DNA of 64,000 nt from positions 354,538-418,537 of the forward strand of contig CAJJDO010000011.1 of the NCBI GenBank assembly GCA_905183005.1. The letters are read 5' to 3'. Source of the stretch: Paramecium pentaurelia (lineage: Eukaryota; Ciliophora; Oligohymenophorea; Peniculida; Parameciidae). Positions 12,301 through 22,669 of this stretch are shown piece by piece (within the stretch, counting starts at the first letter, position 1; each line of letters opens with the position of its first letter). A model generated the notes under the pieces. That model made no database searches, was not told where the DNA came from, and worked only from the letters and a program-made list of their open reading frames with translations. The position numbers and the translations under genes are program-made.

Positions 12301-14335
12301 CAAATCCATTTATTTAATTATTTTCATCTGATTAAAATAAATATCTTGTTCATTCAAGTGCAGTTTTAGAAGGTTTAAATGAAAATAGAGAATCAATTAA
12401 ATCATTGAATTCATTAGATATACCACTTTCTTAAGAAAATGGTTTTTTTGAAATGGAATAACTTAAATCTGTTTCATCATCATAAGTTAGTTAATATAAA
12501 TTAAAGAAAAATTATATTAAACATAATCTCTTTGATTAGAATTCCAAATTACATAAACTAATCAGAGTTATTAATATCTTTATATTTATAATTCTAATAT
12601 TATGTAACATTTGGTATTTCTATCATTTAAACTAATAAAATTAATTTATAAGTGTATCATTAAGGAATTATGCAATTTCAAACAGTTTCAATATAAGAAT
12701 TAATTAATTCATACTTAGCTATGAAATTGAAAATACCTAATTATTTAATTATAGTTAATATAATAAATATTGTGCCAGCTAATATTAATAGGATATCTCA
12801 TATCTTTATTACAATTCTCCAAATCTTGTAGAAATGACTGGTAAAATTTACTTTAAGATTTAGTTCCATTTATATCTATAAATAATGCCCAAAATATCAC
12901 AAATCAAAGTTTTTATTAATCCTTAGGGTATTTTTCATAATATATACTGTCTTTGAGTAATGGTCTTAATGAATAATACTATCTAGAAATTATAGCAAGA
13001 AATTTTATTATGTTCTCTTAATAAATAAAATTATACAATTCTACTGGTATTTAATTAGCAATTAATCAATTTTATAATACTCAATCTTTTATGAGATCTG
13101 TATTTTATCTAACACTATTTTGTATATTATTAGTAGTCATTTTTTACTTAATTATATTGATAATAATTATAAGAGCAAAATAGAAAATAGTATAGTTATT
13201 TAATACTTTCCAAAAAAATTAAATTATAGCTTTGATTGGTTCAATTGAGATTATTTTACATTTTTTACAATATATAGATTTTGTTAATCATCAAACAACT
13301 GATTAATTATTAGAATAAGTAAAACAAAAAATTACGTCAAGTCCTGGTATGATGAAAATAATTTAATCCAATACAACTTAAAAAATTTAGTAAAATTAAG
13401 AATTCAGTAAAAGTAGTAATTTATTCTAGATTCTAGCTTCTTTTATTTATATAGTATATACTGTGTCTTTAGTTATCATTTACTTTGTTATTGCATCATA
13501 ATATATAGGTTAATTTATTTATCAATCTGAATTTGAAAATACAATAATAGATTTATTTGAAAAATTAGTATTATATAAATCATCATAAATTTATGTTTTA
13601 GAATTTTAGAGTTTTTAAAAATTGCTTATAAAATATGAATAAATAAAATAAAATGATATTCTATTTTTAAATAAGAGTAATAAATTATTTTATTTAGGGG
13701 ATGAAGCATTAATTTATATGGAAAATTAATTATTGATTTTACAAGAATTTATTCATAAAATGAATAATTAGAAAAACTATCCCAATTCTTATTTTAGAGA
13801 CACTTTAATAAGTGAATCATGTCAAGCCTTTTCTCTTTTAATATCTAATAATAATAATAATGATTTAGATTATTTTACTGAAATATATTGTAGAGATTTA
13901 GATAGTTTAAAATCTGGCTTGATTGTTTAATTAGTAAATTTATCATAAAACATTAAACAACTGTTTATTATGTATCATGAAAATTAATTATAATTTAATC
14001 AACATTTAGATTCAATAAGTAAATAAACATTAGAAGATTAAATTTAAAATCTATTATATACATCTTAAATCTTAAGTCTTTTACATGATTCTATTGTATA
14101 TGAATCAGAAATAATACTAAAAAGTAATAGATTAATTCATCTATTGCTTTTTATTTTTGGATTGGCATTTTATCTATTCTTTATTTTAATTAGCAATAGA
14201 AAATTAAAATTATACTTGTATAATGAGTTGATTAGAACAAAATAACTTTTCTTATTGATACCTTTAGATGTACTTTGTGAAAATGCATATATTCTTTAAT
14301 TATTAGCAGAGAGAATTGAAATTAGTAATCATTGA
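9322..14335 (+). CDS. giant TmcB-like membrane protein with PAS-like domain
   Basis: About 1,650 residues can be read with very few introns, ending at TGA 14333-14335. The N-terminal 350 residues hold 6-8 transmembrane helices (for example FVHWIEIFLIAIFIGQLLL). A cysteine cluster follows (FINCQNKPSCFCHKYRIES), then a helical repeat region rich in K, Y and L. A PAS-like fold comes next (TKGIIKNYTRTFKQAVQADD, then ISEKLF further on), a polar linker, and a C-terminal third with about four widely spaced membrane helices (NIFIFIILILCNIWYFYH, YLTLFCILLVVIFYLIILI, ILASFIYIVYTVSLVIIYF, FGLAFYLFFILISN). This architecture matches the large ciliate family related to Dictyostelium TmcB (tiny macrocysts protein B). 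Function is unknown; sensing at the cell surface is inferred. The frame is open upstream to about 9200, so the true start may precede the ATG at 9322. Confidence 0.72.
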
Positions 14336-14496
14336 ATAATTTTAAATGTATTAAATTATATTATTATGTAAATGTTCTCTTTTTATTATAGTCTATAAAT
14401 ATTCATTTAATATTCATCAATAATTCAATATAATCTTAAGCTTTTTGAAACTATATATATAAAGACTATTTATAAATATTAAATTTTTGGTTGTTA

Positions 14497-15513
14497 ATGT
14501 TTTATAAACCCAAGTTAATATCTCCTAACAGAACATAATCTCCAGTTGTTGTGCATAAATAATCAATTTCTTAAGTTAATAATCCACTTTTAACATAATA
14601 ATAATATCAACCTTAAACTTACTATGCATCATCAAAAACTACTCCAATAAAAAATTTAGAATAGAAATTTGAACTAATTAAACAAAATATCAATATAACT
14701 AATTAATGTTAATTGTCTCCTGAAAGAAATATATAAGCAGTAAATAATGATTTTGAGAATTAAATTTTACGCAATGATATAGTATTCAAAGATCAAAAAA
14801 TTGTTGCATTATAAAAAGCACTTGATTTATCAAATGATGATAGAATCAAATTAAGATAAGCTTTAGAATAAAAATCTAATTTGTGTGTTAATAAAGAAAG
14901 AGAAATAGCCAAATTATTAGCAACAATTCATTAAATTGAATTTAAGAAAAGTGAAAGCTAAATTGTTAAAGATCTTTAATTTTAAATTGAAACTCTCAAA
15001 ACATTCATTTAAGAGAATGCTTTAGATAAATCAAATTTAAAAAATGAAGATACAAATCAATTTAAGACTAAAGTTGCTAATCTATAAGAATAATTAGCAT
15101 AATAAATAAATTAGAATTAATCACTTTAATAATATATGAAAGAAATTATGAATTAAAATAAAGAGTTGTCATAAAAATATACAGAAAAGTGTATAGAATT
15201 ATAAAAATTAGAAATGCAATTAGATCAAATAAAAATATTATAAAATGAACTTAAAGGTAAAGCAGAAGAAATAGAAATATTAAAAGGGGAACTTAGTAAT
15301 GATAATACTACAATTTAAATAAAAGAATAAAGTACTTTTGATTAATAAAATGAAATATAGAAATTTCTTTGTCAAATAAAATAATAATATTTAGAAGATA
15401 ATTCTAAATTAGATATTGATGATTAAGATAATATGAATGTTTATAGACATCTATACAGTTTTCAATCTACAGATGATTTAACTAAAGGAGAACTTTAAAA
15501 AATAAATAAATGA
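14497..15513 (+). CDS. coiled-coil protein, intronless (338 aa)
   Basis: A single exon runs from the ATG at 14497 to TGA 15511-15513 with no intron required, which is unusual in this window. Residues 1-90 are Ser/Thr/Gln-rich and probably disordered. From about residue 100 to 300 the sequence is a continuous heptad-rich coiled coil (for example ATIHQIEFKKSESQIVKDLQ and TEKCIELQKLEMQLDQIKIL). The tail is acidic. No enzymatic motif is present. In ciliates such proteins are often basal-body or axoneme components, but nothing in the sequence decides that. It sits 160 bp after the TmcB-like gene on the same strand. Confidence 0.7.
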
Positions 15514-15804
15514 TTTATTATAACTATATGTCTATAAAGGTATAAATTTATTTAATATAATTATCTTTTCAATAAATTTTAAAGATTTATCAATAATTTT
15601 TAAATAATAATCATTCTTACTAATAAAAACAAAGTTTCATATACTTTAAATATGTTTTAATAAAATTAACTAATTTGAAATAAGTCTAATATAATTGATT
15701 GTATTGATATTTATTGTAATGATAAATTTAGAGATTGAAAATAGTATATTATGAATATTATCTTAAATAATGTTTTATATTGATTGATTATTGTTTGTAA
15801 TATT

Positions 15805-16136
15805 TCATTCTTCTGGTTCAAAAACTCCAAATGCATCTTCAAAATTGATAGCCTCTTTTAATGAACTTGTGAATGTTTAGTAATTATTATTTATGGTGGC
15901 TGCACAATTTTCTTTTATTTATTAAAATAGATTCATTACAGACACATTAAATATCATTTTCAGAAAGTTTTGTACCTTAATCAGGTTTGAATAATCTACA
16001 CTTGTTTGCACATAATTTGGCCAATGATAAAGTTAATCCAACAGTAATATTCTAAATTAAACCACTAAAAAAAACAAATTACAAAGGTGTAAAATGGAGT
16101 GTTAGGGAAATCCAAACTTTCAGAATCGTCACTCAT
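15805..16136 (-). CDS. small Tim chaperone (Tim8/9/10/13 family)
   Basis: Splicing two introns (31 nt after residue 18, and 28 nt within the second cysteine motif) yields a protein of about 82 residues. It carries the twin CX3C signature: CANKC and, 19 residues after its last cysteine, CVQNC. The second motif is followed by a helix (CAATINNNYQTFTSSLKEAI) and the acidic end FEPEE before TGA 15807-15805. Small Tims form hexameric chaperones in the mitochondrial intermembrane space that escort hydrophobic precursors; the disulfide-bonded twin CX3C is diagnostic. Which member (8, 9, 10 or 13) cannot be decided. The gene is divergent from the next one, with start codons only 36 bp apart around a TA-repeat. 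Confidence 0.8.
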
Positions 16137-16172
16137 AAATCTTAATTTAATTATATTTATATATATATATAA

Positions 16173-16666
16173 ATGAAATCTAGAAAAGAAATACCAATAT
16201 CCATTTAATTAAAACCACATTAAGTTACTTTGTAATTCAAACAACATAGAGTATTTAGATTACTTTTAAAAAATAATATAACTAATTAATATTCAACCAA
16301 ATAATACTTTCTATAATTATAAGGAATGATATTTAGAAATATCTTTAATTGTCTTAAATTTAGAATATAGATTTAAATGACAATAAAGAGCAAAAATATC
16401 GAAAATATAAAAATATTTATTATTCTGATTAAAAATATTAGTAACGATAGTTCAAATTAGAATCACATTTCTTAAAAGTTTCAATTACAATATGTCTAGT
16501 AGGAAAAAAACAGATCAAGTATCTCAGATCTAAGTCTAATTTAAATAATAGAAAAGGATATTCAGTAGATTTGACTAAATAACATCGTTTCATCCAATAC
16601 CAGAAGTAAAATTGTTTATAATAATTCGTTCAATTACATTTATCGTCTACTCTATTGAATCTCTGA
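16173..16666 (+). CDS. hypothetical protein of about 155 aa
   Basis: The ATG at 16173 opens MKSRKEIPISIQLKPHQ. A 26-nt GT...AG segment then joins a basic, Gln/Tyr-rich frame (NDNKEQKYRKYKNIYYSDQK, then KQIKYLRSKSNLNNRKGYS) that stays TGA-free to 16664-16666. The frame arithmetic is consistent, but the donor is GTTACT rather than the usual GTA, so an alternative exon structure is possible. No domain is recognised. It is paired head to head with the small Tim gene and probably shares its promoter. Confidence 0.45.
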
Positions 16667-16803
16667 GTCAGATTAAGTTGAGTTGATATTTGGTTGAGTC
16701 ATTAATAATAATACTATTTATTGATTATTTATATTATTTATGCACTTAGGATATGATTTGAAGATATTAATTTTTTTACATCTTTTTTTTTTTAAATTAT
16801 CTC

Positions 16804-17834
16804 ATGCTTCCTATTGTATACGCTACCTCCTACATCAATTATCCATAACTCAATCTTTAATAAGTATATCCAATTCCAACTTAATACTATAATATATTTC
16901 CAACAAAGGTTACGTGTGATTAAGCCTGTTAATTCCCTGAGATTACTTTGAATGTAGAAGCTTCGGAAAATACTGATTCAAATAGCCTTACTAAGTGTAA
17001 AGAAGCATTAGTATTGGAAGAACTCAACCTCCTATTAAGATTTTTGTCACAGAATATTTCCTTACTCTAAGAGAAGACATTTGAAAAATTTGTTATTGAG
17101 AATTTGAAAGTATATCTTATAAATATCGATATTAGAATCTAATATCCTTACATTGTGATATACCAAATATATTGAAGAGGAGATATATCCAAGTTAATAA
17201 AACAAAAGAAGAAATGACAAAATTCATTATAAGAAGATGTTTCGATTTCATTAAAACTTAAATTAATTATTAAGAAAAAGATAATCTCGGAGCTGAAGAA
17301 AGAGACAGACTTTTTTATCATACTTTCTTTTCTAATGATAAGGAATTTATGAAAATACTTGGTAATGATTCAATAGATGACCTCATACCTTTCAGAAAAG
17401 AATCAAAGCTCAAAACTATAAATGACACTTATTTAAAAAAACTGTTCAAATCAAAATATTTTTCATATTTCTATTAGTAATTTTTAAGTAATACTATCCG
17501 TTATGATTATTAGATGAATTTTAAACAATATGTTAACAAGAAAATGAAGAGAAAATAGAAAAAATGACCATGTAAATTTAAAAAATCATATTTACAAGAG
17601 ATTATGATGTAGATTATTTTCCATATTATTATAGAAAATTAAGACCTACAGAAGATTTCCATGGAAAAACCACGAATTTCATAAGTGTGAAAAAAGAGCA
17701 TAAGAAATCTATTAAAAATATCAATTTTATAAATTCAGTATTTATAATTATTAATTTTAGAGAATGAAAAGAAACTTTTGAAAAAGGAATCAATTAAGTT
17801 GGAGCATATTGAATTATCTGAATCTATATAATGA
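16804..17834 (+). CDS. conserved-looking hypothetical protein of about 325 aa
   Basis: ATG at 16804. The N-terminus is Pro/Tyr/Gln-rich (MLPIVYATSYINYPQ, then FPTKVTCDQACQFPEITL), after which a basic globular region starts (LRFLSQNISLLQEKTFEKFV). A 26-nt intron follows ENLK, and then come RRCFDFIKTQINY and SNDKEFMKILGND, with balanced charge and well-spaced hydrophobics typical of a folded domain. A 20-nt intron near 17536-17555 and a 25-nt intron near 17738-17762 extend the frame to TGA 17832-17834; without them the protein would stop at 17567 (245 aa). No family is recognised. The globular central region makes it a better candidate for a conserved gene than the low-complexity orphans nearby. 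Confidence 0.6.
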
Positions 17835-18397
17835 ACATTATAAAAATTGGCCATCAAAATAATAGTTATTTAATTCAAAAAACTAAATATATAACTATTT
17901 AGTTTTATTTGGCTCATTCTATATTTTATAGAAAGAAATAAGATTTGTTAATTTTAACAACAAATTAATAAACAAAATTAAATTTGAAAATTTGATGCCA
18001 ACCAATAAATATCTTAGTTCTATCAATTATAAAATCTATTGTTTTCAATTTATTAAGAAGTAATAACAAATATAATCTTGTTAATGATTAATTATTAATA
18101 ACAAGTTCATAACTTATTTATCCTTTTGTTATAGTTATTAAGTCTTCATTTTTAAATTATTATTCAATCCTAACTATGAATATTTATTTTATTATTGCAA
18201 GATTGTTTGACATTTTTTGATATTTTCTGAATTTTGCATTTATTTTTAATTAATCTAGTCATTTAATTAAAATTTTTGTTTCTTAAAACAGAACTAAAGA
18301 TAAATATCTATAAATATGATATAATTCAGATCATTGACAAAAATAAATGTAAAAATGAGAGAAATTTATTATGTTAATTATGATGTATAAATTTAAT
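17835..18397. other. spacer of about 560 bp between convergent genes
   Basis: A+T-rich DNA with a short inverted repeat at 17881-17904 (9-bp arms) just beyond the end of the upstream gene. No coding frame with convincing composition was found; an ATG at about 17993 gives fewer than 50 codons and was not accepted. Confidence 0.45.
17881..17904. repeat. short inverted repeat, possible 3'-end hairpin
   Basis: The arms AACTAAATA and TATTTAGTT are perfect reverse complements separated by six bases, 47 bp after the stop of the gene ending at 17834. It could fold as an RNA hairpin near the 3' end of that transcript, but such AT-rich palindromes also arise by chance. Confidence 0.35.
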
Positions 18398-18798
18398 TCA
18401 ATTGTTGGCTTCTTAGGAATTAACTTAATTTAATCCGACTCCTAAGAATTTTTCCATTTCACATACTCTATGATCCAATAGATTAGTGGATTTTCTGATT
18501 CTAGCTTTTTCATTTTTTAATGTTTCCACTTAATTGTTTATTTCATTAGTCTCATTAGTTGATTCTTCTGCTAATATTCTAAAACTTCTAGTAAAGTCTG
18601 CTAATTCTTCTATGAAACTAGTTGATGTGTCATCGTTTATAGAGGATTATAAGTATGATTCATGAATGATTTCTTATCTCAAAATTTACAATTCTTTTTT
18701 ATCTCTTTCTAATTCATGTAATATGTATTCTAACATAATCTAGTTGGAATTACTAATACATTTAATTTATCTTCATGTTCCTTCATTGGTAGATTCAT
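18398..18798 (-). CDS. short coiled-coil protein of about 125 aa
   Basis: The reverse-strand ATG at 18798 is followed after 13 codons by a 20-nt intron (GTATTA...CTAG). The frame then reads IMLEYILHELERDKKELQIL, a Ser-rich patch (SYLQSSINDDTSTSFIEEL) and a second heptad stretch (ESTNETNEINNQVETLKNEK), ending at TGA 18400-18398. The frame is also open upstream of 18798, so the protein could begin earlier or belong to the neighbouring RING gene as a C-terminal exon. The intergenic hairpin and a TGA at 18925 argue for separate genes. Confidence 0.5.
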
Positions 18799-18888
18799 TG
18801 AATTTTTTTAGAACAGTTATAAAGCCTCTCTATATGATTACATAGAAATAATTTATAAATGAAATATTATTATGATTAGAATACAAAA

Positions 18889-18926
18889 GACCTCATACAT
18901 TAATAATAAATATTTATAGTGAGGTC
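18889..18926. repeat. inverted repeat overlapping the stop codon of the RING gene
   Basis: GACCTCA (18889-18895) and TGAGGTC (18920-18926) are perfect inverted copies flanking 24 A+T-rich bases. The right arm overlaps the stop codon of the reverse-strand RING gene (complement of 18925-18927), so the hairpin would lie at the start of its 3' UTR. It is one of the few G+C-containing palindromes in the spacers. Confidence 0.45.
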
Positions 18927-19856
18927 ATGTTTCATTATGCAATTCTTCTTGTATTTCTCTGATGATAATAACTAATTATAATAGACTTGATAATGTATTT
19001 GAATTTGGTGATTCAATAGCTAAAATAAAGTTTGAATTTTATGTTTGTTACTATATTATCAAATAATTAAATGTATCGTTCTCTTGATTTTGAGTTCCAA
19101 TTTATCTAACATAATTAGACATCGAATTTTCATTTAGACTTGGCTAATATAGTAAAATATCTTCTTTATTATTTATTAGTACCACTTCTATTAGTAAATA
19201 ATCCTAAAGGTGATAAACGTGGTGATGAAATTTAAATGAATTCATTAAAAACTTTATTCCATCCTTAAAAATGAACAAGCATTTCTTTTTGATTTCTAAT
19301 ATTGATTATCTATCCAACGCACCAAATATGTTCAGTGTCTAATACATCTAAAGTATCTCCTAAATTAAAATTAGTTATTTTCTTTTTCAATTTCCATTCT
19401 TTAAACTCCTTCTTTTTATTGATTATTGTTGAATTTTTTATTAGAACATTGCTATTTTTGATAAATTAATCTATCGTATTACAATAGATAAATTGTAAAC
19501 CTTTCAAAGTTGTTTAACAACATGGACATCTCTTAAATAAATTAATTATTTACATGAGATTTAAGTAAATGCTCAAAAATGCAATAATAACAAAATGAAT
19601 GACCACATTAAGTAATTGTAAATTTAATATAATAATCTTTGCATAATTTACATTTTAGTTCATTTTCATGAAATGTTTCACTAAGTTAAAATGCTTAATT
19701 TTGATTTAAATATATACTAGTTTTTCTAATCTAATTATAAACTTCTATGTTTTAGGGTTTTCTAAATTTCTTCAAGAATTTATTTTTAATTTATTTGATA
19801 TCAGCAAATCGCACTTCTCGAAGTTCTTCTTGAATAGTTATATTTTTTTATCTCAT
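18925..19856 (-). CDS. RING-finger protein with a chromo/Tudor-knot-like module
   Basis: Reverse-strand ATG at 19856. After about 65 basic residues comes a C3HC4 RING: LKCKLCKDYY, then CGHSFCYYCIFEH, a 22-nt intron, and RCPCCQ. RING domains recruit E2 enzymes, so ubiquitin ligase activity is the likely role. About 60 residues later is a second module, GDTLDVLDTEHIWCVGQI then VHFQGWNKVFNEFI, with the conserved aromatic/GW pattern of Tudor-knot or chromo-barrel domains that read modified tails. A 19-nt intron then leads to a Ser/Asn/Gln-rich end at TGA 18927-18925. The combination suggests a chromatin- or cytoskeleton-linked ubiquitin ligase, which is inferred from domains only. Confidence 0.72.
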
Positions 19857-20101
19857 TTTAAATTAGTTTATATAATTATATTATGATAAATTTAAAGTAA
19901 AAATTGAAATAAAATGAATTTATTTTTTTATTACTAAACAAAAGGATTTATCCATTAGAATTTATTTAAAATTATATATTTCTATTTAGATCCTAATATA
20001 TAACTTAAATTTTAATTATTTTATACTCTCAAAATACAGATACACAATTCAATTAAATCTTATTGATATTGCCTAAAATACAATTAAATATAGTAAGACT
20101 G

Positions 20102-20778
20102 ATGCCAAGTAATTTTAAATAAATAAACAATCTTTTGAAGAGCCATAATAATTTTTGAATGATCATGTAGTGAAATTAATTTAAAAACATTTAATTACTA
20201 GCATTAGACTTTATAATATGTAAATCTATCAAAATAATAAAAAAATTATGGTTAAACAAATTTTAAATTATTCGAACAATTATTTTAGGAATTTTTAACT
20301 ATGTGATGGTCTTTAGATGCTGTAACTTATTAATCCAAAAAAAAATAATATTTAAATTCATTTGAATAATTGATTACATGATTAGTAAAGTAAGCATATT
20401 TAGATTAAAAATATTCTCATAGTAGATATCTCCTCTAAGAATAATTATGTAATCAAATATTGCTTAATAAAATAAACAAAGTTATTATTATATTGACTTT
20501 CAAAAGATAGAGTAAAGATAACTAATTAGAAGGATAGCTCTCATCATTTGAAGGTCTTGTGTCGACTAAAGATATTAATGTTAAATTAACTAAAAACTTC
20601 AAACTTTAACATAACTAAGCAAAATATTAAATTTTACTCATGATTTTCTAAACTTAATTTTTACTTTTTTTTATTGTCATTGCAAAATTAAAATTAATGA
20701 AATAGTATATATTCCTAAATTTCAGTTTTATAAATACATACGATTTCAAAGCTTTAGGGAAGATTTAGAAATTAAATG
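20102..20778 (+). CDS. hypothetical gene, exon structure unresolved
   Basis: Three successive blocks in different frames look coding. The first is EEPQQFLNDHVVKLIQKHLI (20.14-20.37 kb), reachable from an ATG at 20102 through a 32-nt intron. The second is KDNQLEGQLSSFEGLVSTKD (about 20.5 kb). The third is NEIVYIPKFQFYKYIRFQSF, ending at TGA 20776-20778. I could not find introns of the usual length that join all three, so this is a gene with unplaced exons, two small genes, or a decaying gene. No family is recognised. The last block ends only 25 bp before the alveolin-like start. Confidence 0.4.
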
Positions 20779-20803
20779 AAAATAAATTATATTTATTTAA
20801 TAT

Positions 20804-21685
20804 ATGTCAAATAGACCACCTGTATAATAATAATGGTAACCTGCTGCTGCAGCCCCATAATAATACTCTTAATGGAACCCTACATATTCACCACCAAGAG
20901 CTTATTAAGCACCTGTCTAATTGTAAAGTCCTGCTTACATTCCTTAATATTACACTTAACCAGTTGCTCAATCATATGTTGCTCCATCTGTTGTTCAATA
21001 ACCAATTGTATATCAATAACCTATGGTTTATCAATAACCAGTTGTTACTTAATCAGTTGTAGCATAACCTGTAGTAACTTAACCTGTTGTTTAATAATAA
21101 CAAATTATTAAGGGAGAAAGCAGAGTAGAGTATAATTTATAAAGATTTTCCTTTAGATACATTCCTTATGAGAAGAGTGTAATTGAATATGAAGAAGTTA
21201 GACAAAAAATATAGGTTCCAAGAGAAAAATATGTGACTGAATACCAAGCTATTGAATACTAAACAGAATATGTTCCCTAAGTCTCATATGATAAAGTTAC
21301 AGGTATCATTCCCATTTACCTTTAAGAATATGTTCCAGTTGATAGATATTAAGAAAGAGTTGAATATTATCCAGTAGAAAGATAAGTTGTTCATTAACCT
21401 TAAGTACAAGCAGTTGCTCAACCAATTGTTTAGCAATCCTATGTTGCTTAACCTGTAGTCACATAGTCTTATGTTGCTTAACCAGTTGTTTAACAATCCT
21501 ATATGACTTAAACAGTTCCAGTAGTATAATAGCCCATATAATATGCTTAATACTCTCAATATGCTCAACCTGCCACTCAAACTATTTATGGCCCACCAGT
21601 TCCAATTGGAAATGGACCAATTCCAGCAAGTCAATTACCAGCAGCTGTTAGAACTGGGTAATTCTAATAAACCCCTTAAAAATGA
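20804..21685 (+). CDS. alveolin/epiplasmin-like membrane-skeleton protein (about 285 aa)
   Basis: The protein has a central charged core flanked by Gln/Val/Pro/Tyr repeats. The core (residues about 110-190) contains alveolin/articulin-type motifs: YEKSVIEYEEVRQKIQVP, EKYVTEYQAIEYQTEYVP and, after a 24-nt in-frame intron, EYVPVDRYQERVEYYPVE. These EK/VPV-type repeats define the alveolins, intermediate-filament-like proteins under the alveolar sacs of ciliates, dinoflagellates and apicomplexans; Paramecium epiplasmins belong to the same class. Flanking repeats such as QQPIVYQQPMVYQQPVV occur on both sides. The gene should act in the epiplasm of the cell cortex. It starts at the ATG 20804 and ends at TGA 21683-21685. 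The intron has no in-frame stop, so its retention would be invisible to the reading frame. Confidence 0.85.
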
Positions 21686-22179
21686 GGTATTATTCAAACA
21701 AAAATCATCATCCCATCATTTATTATTATTTTAATTTTTTTAATATAAATTAATAATATATTTCCATAAGAATAACCAATCAAACACAATGATATAAATT
21801 TAGTGTATAACAATATTTATTTATTTGTACATTAAAGTCTTCTTAAAAGTGTATTTTTGGATTAATTATTTCAATTTTGCCAAACTTCTTGATTTTAATC
21901 TAATTCATTAATTAAAAAAATAAAAATCAATTAATATTTTAAAATCCCTTTGTAAATGATACTAAAATCATTAATTTTTAAATGAGAGCTTCAAAATTCT
22001 ATAAAAAATCTTTTCACTTAGTGCAAATAAATAGAATAAAAGATTATATATATGATATTTAAAATTAGTATTGTATTATTATAAGTCACTCATATATTAT
22101 GATTTAATTTATTTAGGTATTCTGATTATTCTAAAGATAAAATTATTTCTATATATTAAATAATAATAATTATAATTTA
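21686..22179. other. spacer of about 490 bp between convergent genes
   Basis: A+T-rich DNA. An ATG at 21982 opens a forward frame that looks open through 22.6 kb, but this is the shadow of the reverse-strand gene that follows. I found nothing else here. Confidence 0.45.
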
Positions 22180-22626
22180 TCAAACTTTTCTTTTGTACAA
22201 TTTATGTATTTCATATTGCTCTTGTTTTGTCTATATATATTATGAACCTATTGTTTGATATAATTTTAAATCAATATTAACGGTCTCTAATAATGAATCA
22301 ATTAATAATTGTTACTCCTTTTTTAGATCTAAGATACCAATTAAAATTGCTATGTATTCAATTATATCAACTATTGCTTTTTCATTACAGCAATTTGGTT
22401 ATTATTAAATTTTCAAAGCTTTTTACCTATTAAATTTAATTATTCCTGGAAATTGTTGCATTTTCTAAATTAATTATTTTTCTGATTTTCCTTTAATAAA
22501 TCTTCTTGCTTATTCAATTGGATGCTTCAAATTCTTGACTCTCTTTTTAATTTTTAATTTTACTATAATTAATTTTACTAAAACGAAACTAAGTAAAGTG
22601 AATATAAGGATTGCATAATTTTGCAT
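22180..22626 (-). CDS. small signal-anchored protein, intronless (148 aa)
   Basis: The reverse-strand ATG at 22626 opens MQNYAILIFTLLSFVLVKLI, an N-terminal membrane anchor or signal sequence. A basic segment follows (KIKKRVKNLKHPIEQARRFI), then a helical region with paired cysteines (QQQPNCCNEKAIVDIIEYIA) and a Gln/Lys-rich C-terminus ending at TGA 22182-22180. The 447-nt frame is exact and needs no intron. I know no family. The topology suggests a small type II or ER-anchored protein. It is immediately downstream of the DHHC palmitoyltransferase gene, with 43 bp between the stop and this start; the CC pair could be an acylation site, but that is speculation. Confidence 0.65.
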
Positions 22627-22669
22627 ATGTTTTTAATATAATATATTTATAATAGTTATAAATATAAGA

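Noticed and set aside
17993..18090. ATG-initiated forward frame starting MPTNKYLSS
   Set aside because: Fewer than 50 codons before a TGA with no partner exon or recognisable content.
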